Source: Clostridia bacterium
GTDB taxonomy: Bacteria; Bacillota_A; Clostridia; Oscillospirales; CAG-272
NCBI GenBank assembly: GCA_017542695.1
Contig: JAFXWT010000142.1
Span: 1 to 46,402, forward strand
Length of the DNA stretch: 46,402 bases
Direction: 5' to 3'
A program made the position numbers and the translations under genes. The notes under the pieces were generated by a model. The model was given only the letters and a program-made list of their open reading frames with translations, ran no database searches and was not told where the DNA came from. This document shows, piece by piece, positions 18,634-26,899 of this stretch. Numbering within the stretch: position 1 is the stretch's first letter; each line of letters starts with the position of its first letter.

Positions 18634-19500
18634 TTATCCGCAAATAATTCTTTTCGCTTCGCTTATCTCATCGTCGGTCGGGATGAGCGACGTGTCGCCG
18701 TTGTCGGGCAGTCCCAAAGCGACTGCCTTCGAGCCGCCGTAAGCGTGATACGGCAGAATATCGGCACCCGTGCAGTTTTTGAGTTTCGCTTTGATCTCGT
18801 GAACGCGCCTGTAATGATCGACGTCGGCGTTTACGCCGTTTATTATGATACAGCGCAGGCGCGTTTTCGCGCCCATTTCGTCGGCGGCGAAAAGATTTTC
18901 GAGTATCCTTTCGTTTGTCGCACCCGTGTATTTTTCGTGCCGCGCGGGATCGGTGTCTTTAACGTCCCACAAAAAGAGATCGGTGTACGGCAAGACGGGG
19001 GAAACGTCAAAATATCCGCACGTTTCGATCGCAGTGTTGATGCCGTCGGATTTAAGAGCTTTTAAGAGATCGACGACGCCCGCCTGCGCGAGCGGCTCGC
19101 CGCCAGATAGCGTCACGCCGCCGCTCAAACCGTAGAAGGCAACGTCTTTTTTCACTTCGCGGACGATCTCGTCGACGGTCATATCCCTGCCGCATATCTG
19201 AAGCGCCGTCGTCGGGCACAGCTCGGCGCACTTGCCGCAAGATGTGCATTTTTCGCGGTCGACGGTATGCTCGCCGCCGTCAAAGGAGTGCACGACGCAC
19301 GACGCGCAGAGGCGGCAGGAAATGCACTTATTCCCGAAAAACATCAGTTCCCGCGCGCTCTTTTGCATTTCCGGGTTATGACACCAGACGCACCGAAGCG
19401 GACATCCTTTGAAAAATACGGTCGTCCGCACGCCCGGTCCGTCGTGCATACAGAATCTTTGTATTTCCGCCACTCGGAGCGTAGTTATATTATCGTTCAT
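18634..19500 (-). CDS. Glycyl-radical enzyme activating enzyme (radical SAM)
   Basis: A 288-residue protein. The radical-SAM cluster motif is CPLRCVWC (C-x3-C-x2-C). An inserted ferredoxin-like region has two more Cys groups (CISCRLCASC and CTSCGKCAELC), as in activases of glycyl-radical dehydratases and decarboxylases but not of pyruvate formate-lyase itself. GVTLSGGEPL is the SAM-binding GGE motif. It abstracts hydrogen from the glycine of its partner to form the radical. The start overlaps the partner's coding end by 11 bases, which supports a dedicated pair. Confidence 0.92.
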   Translation of the reverse strand: MNDNITTLRVAEIQRFCMHDGPGVRTTVFFKGCPLRCVWCHNPEMQKSARELMFFGNKCISCRLCASCVVHSFDGGEHTVDREKCTSCGKCAELCPTTALQICGRDMTVDEIVREVKKDVAFYGLSGGVTLSGGEPLAQAGVVDLLKALKSDGINTAIETCGYFDVSPVLPYTDLFLWDVKDTDPARHEKYTGATNERILENLFAADEMGAKTRLRCIIINGVNADVDHYRRVHEIKAKLKNCTGADILPYHAYGGSKAVALGLPDNGDTSLIPTDDEISEAKRIICG

Positions 19501-21640
19501 TTTGCTCTATCACCATATCCTGCCACTCTTTGTTCAGCGTTACGAATCTCGCGTTCCAGCCGGAAACGCGGACGGAAAGGTTTTGATATTCCTCGGGGTT
19601 TTTCTGCGCTTTTTTCAGTATTTCCGCGTCGATGACGTCGGGCTGCATGAAGAATCCGCCGAGCGCGACAAAGCCGCGCAAAAGCGCTACGAGCGCGTCG
19701 ATCCCCTCGTCGCCCTTTATGTACGACGGGAGGAGTTTGAGATCGAGCGCCGCGCCGACAGACAGTTTTTCAAGCGGATTTTTGCAGTACGAGCGAATTA
19801 TCGCCGTCGCACCTTCCTTGTCACTGCCCGGCGTCGGCGACGCGTTCGCCGCGAGGACTTCGCCGCTTTTTCTTCCGTACGGACACGCGAGCCGATGCGG
19901 CGACCATTCGAGCTGTCGCCCGAAAGTGCTGACGCCGCCGGGGAAAGAATATCCGCTCCTGCCGTCGATCTTTTTGCACAGATCGGCAAAATCCGAAAGA
20001 AGGCGCACGCATATCACGTCGACCTCGTCGCTGTCGTTGCCGTAATAAACGTACCTGTTCAGTACGTATCGGCGCAAAGCTTCACTGCCTTCCCAGTTGT
20101 TTTTCAGTATCTCCATAAGCTCGCCGAAGCCGACTTTTTTCTCGTCGAATACGAGTTTTTTGATCGCGTAAAGACTGTTCACCGTGTCGGCAAGTCCGCC
20201 GATGTGCGGGGAAACGATGTTGTATATCGGGCCGCCCTCGCGGTACGAAAGTCCTTTTTCGATGCACCCCTCTTCAAACAGCGAAATTACCGTGCATTTT
20301 ATGTCCTCTTTCCATACCCATCCGTCGGGCGTTTCGCGCTCCATGTTTTCGTCGAGGAGCATCGCGAGATGCCCTTCGAGAAGGTCGGCGACGTCGGAAA
20401 TATACGCCTTGTAAAGCGCCTCGAAATCGGGGAATATGACCGATCCGTCGTAGCTTTTCAGCGTCTTTTTCTGTAATAGCTGCAAAAAATCGTACGGTAT
20501 GTACCTGAAATACGTCTTGCCCGGCACCTGAACTTCCCAGCAGCCGTCGTTGGCAAATCTCCGCGCTTCGCCCAGCGAATAGCCGTATTTTGTCATCGAC
20601 TCGATCACTTTTTCCTCGTTATAGACGGCAAGCACGCCGCCGCCGAAACGCATTACCTCTGCGGTGCGGCGGAGCAGTTTTTCGGGACTTTTCGAACTTA
20701 ACCTGACAGTCGTCGGGAAATCGCTTATCCCGAGTTCTTCTATTATGTCGAGAATGAGGTACGTCACGTCGTTCGTTACGTCTTTGCCGTTTTCGTCGAC
20801 GCCCGAAATCACGAGATTTTGGTAGTGCTGTGCGTCGCCCGAGCCGTAATTGCCGCCGCATATCCACTCGCACCCTTTTATGAAGAAATGAGCGAGTATT
20901 TCGCGCGCATCGTCGAGCGTCAGCACGCCGTTTTTCATGTCGTTTTCAAGATACGGTCCGAGCATTTCGTCGAGCCGTCCGATCCCCGGCCAGTTGCCGC
21001 AAAGACGCATGAACGCGAACGTGAACCACACGCTTTGCACCGCCTGATAAAACGTCTTTGCCGGCTTGTGCGGCACGACGCAGAGATTTTCGTAATTCTG
21101 CGTGTAACCTTTTTCGCGGAGCGCGTCGAGGTATCTTTTGTGCCATATATCGAAACTGTCAAGGCAAAAGATGCAGCTGCGCGCAAATTCCTCTTTTTCG
21201 GTGCCGCGATGTTTTTCGAGCGCGTGTTCCGCCCGCGCGCGTATCGTGTCGATGCCGTCCTTGACGACGGTAAAAAAATCGGGCGTGAGATGGCTGATAC
21301 TGCGGCAAAGCGCCTCGCCTTTATATAGCGCCGGTACGAGATGCGAGATCGCCGCGCCGAGCGTCGCCGAGCCGCTGACGAGTTCACCGTCGCATATTCT
21401 TATCGGCGCCGTTTCGGCGATACGACGGATCGCCAGATCGTACTTGCGGCACGGCGTGAGATTTTCAAATCCTTCAATATCGTCGAGCGTTACGCCTCGC
21501 GTCTTTTTCGTTTCAAGCCCGTACCTGTGGCCGAGCGATTCCGCGGCGAAAAGACGCGTCTTTTCGCAAAGACGCACAGGCCGCGAAATATTGTTTACCG
21601 AGGCAAATACAGTTTTGCCGCCGGGCGACGTGGTTTTCAT
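19490..21640 (-). CDS. Glycyl-radical enzyme of unknown substrate
   Basis: A 716-residue protein with the glycyl-radical loop RVSGWNARF near the C-terminus and the active-site loop NDGCWEVQVPG (near residue 400). The Cys-x-Glu arrangement, with no Cys-Cys pair, differs from pyruvate formate-lyase and resembles eliminases such as choline lyase and glycerol or diol dehydratases, whose Glu acts as base. The actual substrate cannot be read. The ATG at 21640 is preferred: GGAG lies nine bases upstream, whereas the ATG at 21655 has none. It is a strictly anaerobic enzyme, fitting a clostridial host. Confidence 0.9.
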   Translation of the reverse strand: MKTTSPGGKTVFASVNNISRPVRLCEKTRLFAAESLGHRYGLETKKTRGVTLDDIEGFENLTPCRKYDLAIRRIAETAPIRICDGELVSGSATLGAAISHLVPALYKGEALCRSISHLTPDFFTVVKDGIDTIRARAEHALEKHRGTEKEEFARSCIFCLDSFDIWHKRYLDALREKGYTQNYENLCVVPHKPAKTFYQAVQSVWFTFAFMRLCGNWPGIGRLDEMLGPYLENDMKNGVLTLDDAREILAHFFIKGCEWICGGNYGSGDAQHYQNLVISGVDENGKDVTNDVTYLILDIIEELGISDFPTTVRLSSKSPEKLLRRTAEVMRFGGGVLAVYNEEKVIESMTKYGYSLGEARRFANDGCWEVQVPGKTYFRYIPYDFLQLLQKKTLKSYDGSVIFPDFEALYKAYISDVADLLEGHLAMLLDENMERETPDGWVWKEDIKCTVISLFEEGCIEKGLSYREGGPIYNIVSPHIGGLADTVNSLYAIKKLVFDEKKVGFGELMEILKNNWEGSEALRRYVLNRYVYYGNDSDEVDVICVRLLSDFADLCKKIDGRSGYSFPGGVSTFGRQLEWSPHRLACPYGRKSGEVLAANASPTPGSDKEGATAIIRSYCKNPLEKLSVGAALDLKLLPSYIKGDEGIDALVALLRGFVALGGFFMQPDVIDAEILKKAQKNPEEYQNLSVRVSGWNARFVTLNKEWQDMVIEQNER

Positions 21641-21717
21641 TTTTGAGTTCTCCATTGGATGTAGAAATGGGGTTTTCCGTGTTTAGTATACCATATCATC
21701 ACGCGATTTTCAAGAGA

Positions 21718-21745
21718 AAAAGCCAACTCGGGTTAGTCGGCTTTT
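21718..21745 (-). terminator. Hairpin terminator after the integrase genes
   Basis: AAAAGCC and GGCTTTT arms with an extended ACT/AGT stem, lying nine bases beyond the stop codon of the first integrase. The 22-base end of this region is shared with 17086-17107. Confidence 0.6.
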
Positions 21746-21754
21746 CTTTGTTTA

Positions 21755-23170
21755 CTACATCGCATTTTTCGCTCTGATTTGCTTTATCATCTCCCCCAGC
21801 TTCCTCTCGCATTCCTCTTCCGTTTCGGCGTAGACGCAATGGGTTTGGCGGGTGCCGTTGGGGTTGCGCGGAGTGAATTTGCCCTGCCAGGTGTTCTTGC
21901 TGATTTTCGTGATACAGCCGGTGCCGGGGCGACGCCGTTTGCCGCGATACGGCGTGAATACAGGCTCCGTGTTCACCGACGGTGTCGTGTTCGCATTGTT
22001 TTCCCCACCCGCTGTTTCCGTGTCGGACACGGCGGTTTTTGTTATTGCTCGGTCGATGCGCACCGCCGATTTTCTCTGCATATCCGAGGTGATGTGGCTG
22101 TATATGTCGAGCGTTGTCGCCGCCGTCGAGTGACCGATCACGGCCGACAGCGTTTTTATATCCATGCCGCCTTCGAGCGCCATCGTCGCGAACGTATGGC
22201 GCAAGTCGTGAAAGCGGACGTGCTTGCATCCCGCGTGTTCGAGTATCAGACCGAGGCGCTTGCGGCAGCCGCTCGGATCGCGCGGACGCGAATTGTCGTG
22301 CGGCGACGGGAACATCCATTCCGAATCGACCGTTTTGCGATACTCGGTCAGCGCGTCGACGACAGCTTTCGGCAATTTTATCACGCGCCCCGACGTTCTC
22401 GTTTTCGGCGACGTGATGACGAGTTTCCCACCGACGATCGCCGCTTGCCGACTTATGCGGAGTTCGCACGTTTTCGTGTCGAGATCCTCCCATTTCAGTC
22501 CGAGCAATTCTCCGCGGCGCATCCCCGTTGTAAGATCGAGCAGGAAGAGTTCATACATCCCTTCGTACTTCGCTTGTATCAAAAATCGCCGTATCTCGCT
22601 GTGCGAGAGCGTTTTCATCTCGCGGCTTTTCTTCGGCGGGAGAGCGCAGTCGGACGCGGGATTTTGGATTATCAATCCGTCGGCGACGGCTCTGTCGAGC
22701 GCAGATTTGCACCTTGCGTGGATGCCGCGCACCATCGAATTCGACAGCCCGTCGCCGTACGTGTCGCGCCGCGACAGGCGGCCGTTTTTCTTCTGATCGG
22801 CATAGAACTGTTCGACGTCGCTGTGCCTGAGTTCGCCGAGCGGTATGTTCCCGATCTTCGGAATGATGTGTCCGTATATCTCGGCTTCGTATTTTCTGCG
22901 CGTCGTTGCTTTCAGTTTCGGCGCGGCAAACGTAGTAAACCAGAAGTCGATATACGCGCCGAACGTCATATCGGTCGTCGCTTTTTCCGCGCGATCCGTG
23001 ACCGTCGATTTCAGCGCGTCGAGCTTTTCGCGGCACTCGTTTTTCGTTTTGCCGAGAACGTTTTTCGTTATCGCGCGACCGTTTTCATCGTGACCGACGA
23101 CGATCCTGCCTTCCCACCGCCCGTCTTTGCGATGGCGTATCGTGCCTTCCCCGTTCTTTCTTCTCGCCAT
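21755..23170 (-). CDS. Tyrosine integrase with a second arm-type domain at the C-terminus
   Basis: A 471-residue recombinase. The N-terminal arm-binding domain (GEGTIRHRKDGRWEGRIVVG) is followed by a SAM-like core-binding domain. The catalytic residues are Arg in TTGMRRGE, His-x-x-Arg in FHDLRHTFAT, His in VIGHS and Tyr in LDIYSH. After the catalytic domain comes an extra 100-residue tail, where RRPGTGCITKISKNTWQGKF repeats the layout of the N-terminal domain. It inserts and excises DNA at attachment sites. Its ATG overlaps the stop of the upstream integrase by one base (TAATG). Confidence 0.92.
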   Translation of the reverse strand: MARRKNGEGTIRHRKDGRWEGRIVVGHDENGRAITKNVLGKTKNECREKLDALKSTVTDRAEKATTDMTFGAYIDFWFTTFAAPKLKATTRRKYEAEIYGHIIPKIGNIPLGELRHSDVEQFYADQKKNGRLSRRDTYGDGLSNSMVRGIHARCKSALDRAVADGLIIQNPASDCALPPKKSREMKTLSHSEIRRFLIQAKYEGMYELFLLDLTTGMRRGELLGLKWEDLDTKTCELRISRQAAIVGGKLVITSPKTRTSGRVIKLPKAVVDALTEYRKTVDSEWMFPSPHDNSRPRDPSGCRKRLGLILEHAGCKHVRFHDLRHTFATMALEGGMDIKTLSAVIGHSTAATTLDIYSHITSDMQRKSAVRIDRAITKTAVSDTETAGGENNANTTPSVNTEPVFTPYRGKRRRPGTGCITKISKNTWQGKFTPRNPNGTRQTHCVYAETEEECERKLGEMIKQIRAKNAM

Positions 23171-24327
23171 TACTTTATCCCTCCGATGATGTTTTCCATC
23201 GCACCGCCGACGATCTCGGACGCGCGATCGCGCATATCGGGCGTGACGTGTGTGTACGTATCGAGGGTGAAGCTCGCGTTCGTGTGACCGAGTATGCCGG
23301 CGAGCGTCTTTTCGTCGACGCCCGCCGCTTGCGCGTGAGTCGCGAATGTGTGGCGCAGATCGTGGAATCTGATGTCGGGCAGGTCGCTTTTTTTCAGCAG
23401 CGATTTCAGTTTCGTGTACGCCGCGTTGGGACTTGTCGGCAGTTCACAGCGGATCGGCCGCGGGAATATCCACTCCGAGATCGCGCTTTCTTTTCTATCC
23501 CGGAGCAGTTTCGCCGTGCTCGGCGGGAGAAGTATCGTGCGCGTTCCGCGCTCGGTCTTTGTTTCGCCGACGATACATTCTCCGCCTTTTCCGACGCCGA
23601 CCGATCTGCATACCTTGATCGTTCCCGAGTCGGCGTCGAAGTCTTTCCATTTCAGTCCGCATATTTCTCCGCGACGGAGCCCCGTTGTTATCTCCGTGTA
23701 GAAGAAGTCGTGCCATTCGTCGCCATCGATCGCTTGCATGAATCTTTCGAGTTGACTGTCGCCGAGCACCTGCATCGGCTTTTTGTCAAGGCGAGGGATC
23801 GTCGTTCCGTTTGTCGGATTCTTCACCGTCAACCGTTCGCGCGCCGCGTCTTCGAGTGCTTCGTGGAGCATCATGTGGATCGAGCGCACCATTGTTGCGG
23901 ACATCTCTTTCCCGTGCTCGGGATGGGGTTTCACTCTGCCTTCGGACTTGATCTTGTTATAGAATCTTTGCACGTCCGTCGTTGTGAGCGACGATATTTT
24001 TCTGTCGCCGAGGTGCGGTTTGATGTACGAATTCGAGTAGTGACTGTACTTTTCGATCGTGCCGGGGCGCAAGGTCTCGCTTTTGAACGCGAGCCATTTG
24101 TCGAGCCAATCTCCGAGTGTCATGCCGCAGTTTTCGTCGAGTTTCACGCCGCGGAACGCGTCGATGAGCTGATGAAGTTTTTGCATCACTTCCTTTTGAG
24201 TCTTCCCGAATGCCGAGCGGAATATCGGTTTTCCGTCGCTTTTGTGTCCGACGACGATCCGTCCTTCCCACCGTCCGTCCGACCTTTTTCTCACCATTCC
24301 GTCGCCCGACGGTCTTCTTTTTGACAT
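23170..24327 (-). CDS. Tyrosine integrase (second, upstream copy)
   Basis: A 385-residue recombinase, homologous to the next gene along its length. The arm domain is GDGMVRKRSDGRWEGRIVVG. The catalytic residues are Arg in TTGLRRGE, HDLRHTFATHA, GILGHTN and LDTYTH. The ATG at 24327 is chosen because GGAGGTGAT lies six bases upstream; the frame extends further without a start that makes sense. Two full integrases in tandem with translational overlap are unusual; both may be needed, or one may be left from an older element. Confidence 0.92.
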   Translation of the reverse strand: MSKRRPSGDGMVRKRSDGRWEGRIVVGHKSDGKPIFRSAFGKTQKEVMQKLHQLIDAFRGVKLDENCGMTLGDWLDKWLAFKSETLRPGTIEKYSHYSNSYIKPHLGDRKISSLTTTDVQRFYNKIKSEGRVKPHPEHGKEMSATMVRSIHMMLHEALEDAARERLTVKNPTNGTTIPRLDKKPMQVLGDSQLERFMQAIDGDEWHDFFYTEITTGLRRGEICGLKWKDFDADSGTIKVCRSVGVGKGGECIVGETKTERGTRTILLPPSTAKLLRDRKESAISEWIFPRPIRCELPTSPNAAYTKLKSLLKKSDLPDIRFHDLRHTFATHAQAAGVDEKTLAGILGHTNASFTLDTYTHVTPDMRDRASEIVGGAMENIIGGIK

Positions 24328-24430
24328 TGTATCACCTCCCAAGCACACAACAATACCACAACGTTTCCGAAATAGCAAGCGTTTTCGATAAAAACCGCAA
24401 TAATACATCTTTTTGATCTTAAAAACCCTG

Positions 24431-25054
24431 TTAATTGCTTGCTTTTTCTTGTTTTTGGGCAGGATTTCTGATGACGACGTCGATTTCTGATGAAACCGTA
24501 ATCCCCGAACGGCGTTGCCGGTCGGTGTTTTTCGGCTCGGCAGGTGAATTCCTGCCAAGCTCTTTATCCTGCACGAAAATCGAACGCGATTTTTCGCCGC
24601 TTTTTTGGGTATGATTTTCGTCAAATCCCCTGATCGCTTTCTGTACTTCGGCTTTGCGCGACTCGGCGATCAATTCTTTCATCTGCCTTTCGTCGAATTT
24701 GTTTTCGGCAGCGGTGATCGGCTTTATCAGGTATTTCAAAGTCCCGTTGTGCTTTTCGCCTCGCCTTGTGATCACCGTCGTGTTCTCCGTTTCGATGAGC
24801 CCCTTTTCTTCAAGCCTGCGCACGTATTTAAGTACCGTGTTTTTCGACATACCGACGCCTTTCCCGATCTTTGAAAGCGACGGGTAGCAGGTGAACGTTT
24901 CGCGGTCTTCGCAGTATAGCAGGTACGAATAAACAAGTATCTCGCCGCCGGACAGATCCATTTGAAACACGTGATTCGGCACGGAAAAATACTTTCCTCG
25001 CGTTTTGTTTTTCGATCCTTTTATGCCGTTCCTCCCGTGTGAGCTTTCACCCAC
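24431..25054 (-). CDS. Winged-helix replication-initiator-like protein
   Basis: About 200 residues. The segment KGSKNKTRGKYFSVPNHVF and the helix-turn-helix YPSLSKIGKGVGMSKNTVLKYVRRLEEKGLI (about residues 60-90) are typical of DNA-binding proteins beside excisionase genes in integrative elements. The only canonical start in frame is GTG 25054, deep inside the excisionase gene and without a clear ribosome-binding site. GGGAGG at 25031-25036 is spaced six bases from an ATA at 25024, which overlaps the excisionase TAA as ATAA. True translation may therefore begin at ATA. Confidence 0.72.
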   Translation of the reverse strand: MGESSHGRNGIKGSKNKTRGKYFSVPNHVFQMDLSGGEILVYSYLLYCEDRETFTCYPSLSKIGKGVGMSKNTVLKYVRRLEEKGLIETENTTVITRRGEKHNGTLKYLIKPITAAENKFDERQMKELIAESRKAEVQKAIRGFDENHTQKSGEKSRSIFVQDKELGRNSPAEPKNTDRQRRSGITVSSEIDVVIRNPAQKQEKASN

Positions 25055-25230
25055 TCGATGAATTTTTCCTTCGGCACGACAAGTCTGTTCCCGATCTTCA
25101 GCGTCGGGAAATCTTTTTCGTGCATCAGCTCGTACGCCGACGACGGAGCGATGCCGAGAACTTTCACAACGACGTCCGCGTTGAGGAAGAGCGGCAGCTC
25201 ATCATAGTTTTTGTAAACGGATTCTTTCAA
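25021..25230 (-). CDS. xis: Excisionase / helix-turn-helix DNA-binding protein
   Basis: A 69-residue MerR-like winged-helix protein of the excisionase family: LNADVVVKVLGIAPSSAYELM, then FPTLKIGNRLVVPKEKFIEWV. Such proteins bend DNA at attachment sites and turn the integrase toward excision. The start is TTG 25230, with GGAGGT seven bases upstream. It is the first gene of the xis-rep-int-int operon, behind the promoter at 25.34-25.37 kb. Confidence 0.85.
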   Translation of the reverse strand: MKESVYKNYDELPLFLNADVVVKVLGIAPSSAYELMHEKDFPTLKIGNRLVVPKEKFIEWVKAHTGGTA

Positions 25231-25316
25231 TAATCTACCTCCGGTTTTTTATATTTTCAAACATCCGTGAGAACGATATTTGAATTTCAAAGAACAATTT
25301 GCGCTTGCGCGCAATG

Positions 25317-25380
25317 CGAACATTTGTTTAGAGATTATATTATAACAAACATTTGTTCGTTTGTCAAGAGTATTTGTTCG
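25317..25380 (-). promoter_or_regulatory. Promoter of the excision operon with LexA-like operators
   Basis: On the minus strand, -35 TTGACA (25367-25362) and -10 TATAAT (25344-25339) are 17 bases apart. CAAACATTTGTTCG (25346-25359) fills the spacer and CGAACATTTGTTT (25317-25329) covers the start site; each is one base off the GAAC-N4-GTTC consensus. A weaker half site (TATTTGTTCG) ends at 25380. The same ATTTGTTCG core is in the box at 15114. Repression by host LexA is a reasonable inference. Confidence 0.65.
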
Positions 25381-25436
25381 GTTTTGGGATAAAAAAAGAC
25401 TTTCGCGTAGAAAGTCTCTATTTGAAAAAACATTAA

Positions 25437-26189
25437 TTATTTCTTGGAATATTTGAAAACACTATTTTCACATGATTTGCTCAAGACAATACCATGGTGA
25501 TCATCAACAACAGCTGGCCATGTCGGACCCCTATTTCTCCAATCATCTTGTCCAAATATAAGTAATGATGGCTCAACTAACGAATTAAATAAATCGTTTT
25601 TAAATGAAGATTTCTGTTTGTCTGCCAAAATAAACACAAAAGGAAAAAAATAAAAACTGGAGAGCATGCCCTCTGGTTTTATTTCGTTTATTCCAAATGA
25701 AAGTGGCACATAATTTTTTAAAATGAAAATGTTTTTCTCATATGGGTAATAACAGCAAAATAGACTATATGACTTTATTAACTTGTCACTTATTCCAAAA
25801 TAGTATTCCCTCATTGCTTTCGCCGGAATTGATGGATCAAATTCCGATGCGGCTAATAAATGTCCAATTACCCCCATTATTACTTTTTTTAAATCAAATT
25901 CAATTTGTGGTCTATCATTTTTCATCGCTGCAATAACAAATTCTCTAAAACGTCCTAAATCTTTATCATACAATTCTCCCAATTTGTTGTTACATTCATG
26001 ACATATGGATTGAATCTTGATTCCATTTTGAGAATGCATATTTTTTTCTTTTGCGCCTTTACCTAAATACTTTGGGGTAAACGAAATGAAGTACGAATCA
26101 CCGTTGTTTCCGCAACATTTTGGTGGAATATGGTCATAACTTAATTCGGCTCTTCTGCCGCAAATTGCACATATGTCTGTTTTTTTCAT
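25437..26189 (-). CDS. HNH-type zinc-binding protein
   Basis: A 250-residue protein. The N-terminus has CAICG, then SYDHIPPKCC and SICHECNNKLG: two Cys pairs around a DH motif, the layout of HNH endonuclease-like domains (about residues 5-85). The rest is AT-rich, aromatic and not recognised. The ATG at 26189 is chosen over a GTG five codons upstream, but both are weakly supported. It may be a defence nuclease; the catalytic His and Asn are only partly clear. Confidence 0.6.
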   Translation of the reverse strand: MKKTDICAICGRRAELSYDHIPPKCCGNNGDSYFISFTPKYLGKGAKEKNMHSQNGIKIQSICHECNNKLGELYDKDLGRFREFVIAAMKNDRPQIEFDLKKVIMGVIGHLLAASEFDPSIPAKAMREYYFGISDKLIKSYSLFCCYYPYEKNIFILKNYVPLSFGINEIKPEGMLSSFYFFPFVFILADKQKSSFKNDLFNSLVEPSLLIFGQDDWRNRGPTWPAVVDDHHGIVLSKSCENSVFKYSKK

Positions 26190-26242
26190 CTTATCTCTCA
26201 CCAACGAAATACAGTTTTTTTGAAAATATCACTTTGCTTTTT

Positions 26243-26899
26243 TTAATCAATTATCTCCGGTTCTTCGAGCAGGTCTTCGGTATTACACCCGAGCGCTCTT
26301 GCGAGTTTATACACGGTCTGTGCCTGAGCCCTGTCGATGTTGTTGACTCTCTGTTCGTATAGCTGGATTGATCTGAGCGGCACGCCGGACATCTTTGAGA
26401 GCTCGGATTGAGAGACCTGTCTGCTTTCTCTAATCCTGCGCAGTTTTGTTTCAAGCACCGTTTCGTCGTATATTTCGTCCATCGACTCAATAAAGCGGCT
26501 TATATCCATTTCGTGATAGATCTTATACATGGATAGTATCCTGCTTAACGATATGCGATTGAAAATGTCTTTGAAACGTTTTGCCGTTGTCCATTGATAC
26601 TGAGCAAGCGCCCAGCCCGCCCAATATTCCGGCGATCTTCCTTCGGCGAATATGTTTTCCGGGAATTTCTCGTTGGGATAGACTCGTCCGAGCATTTCAC
26701 GGACTGTATCTTCCGCTGCCTTTCCGGATATCACCGACGGATTTCCCATTTCAAATTGATCCGCCAATCCCGACGACACAAACAGCTTTGCAAACCAGTC
26801 GGCGTCTTGATCGCAGATATTTATCGCATAGTCGAACATTTCAGCCAAGAACTTCTTGGCGTCACTTAAGTACAATTCGTTGTATGCGCGGATCGTCAT
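26243..26899 (-). CDS. XRE-family antitoxin of the ART-like toxin
   Basis: A 218-residue protein. The N-terminal 150 residues are of an unrecognised helical type. The C-terminal XRE domain has LRRIRESRQVSQSELSKMSGVPLRSIQLYEQ (about residues 150-185). It overlaps the toxin gene by 38 bases, with GAGGAAA before its ATG. It probably neutralises the toxin and binds the palindromes at 27.57-27.62 kb. Order toxin-then-antitoxin with tight overlap is known for this family. Confidence 0.78.
   Translation of the reverse strand: MTIRAYNELYLSDAKKFLAEMFDYAINICDQDADWFAKLFVSSGLADQFEMGNPSVISGKAAEDTVREMLGRVYPNEKFPENIFAEGRSPEYWAGWALAQYQWTTAKRFKDIFNRISLSRILSMYKIYHEMDISRFIESMDEIYDETVLETKLRRIRESRQVSQSELSKMSGVPLRSIQLYEQRVNNIDRAQAQTVYKLARALGCNTEDLLEEPEIID

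Noticed and set aside
19490..21640. Pyruvate formate-lyase (pflB)
   Set aside because: It lacks the Cys-Cys pair and has Cys-x-Glu; the activase has extra clusters that PFL activase lacks.
21779..23287. Long plus-strand open frame of about 500 codons
   Set aside because: It is antisense to both integrase genes, whose motifs are clear; GC-rich codon use opens the opposite frame.
25317..25380. ATTTGTTCG repeats as a CRISPR array or replication iterons
   Set aside because: Only three imperfect copies with uneven spacing, and they overlap promoter elements; operator sites fit better. No CRISPR array was seen anywhere in the window.
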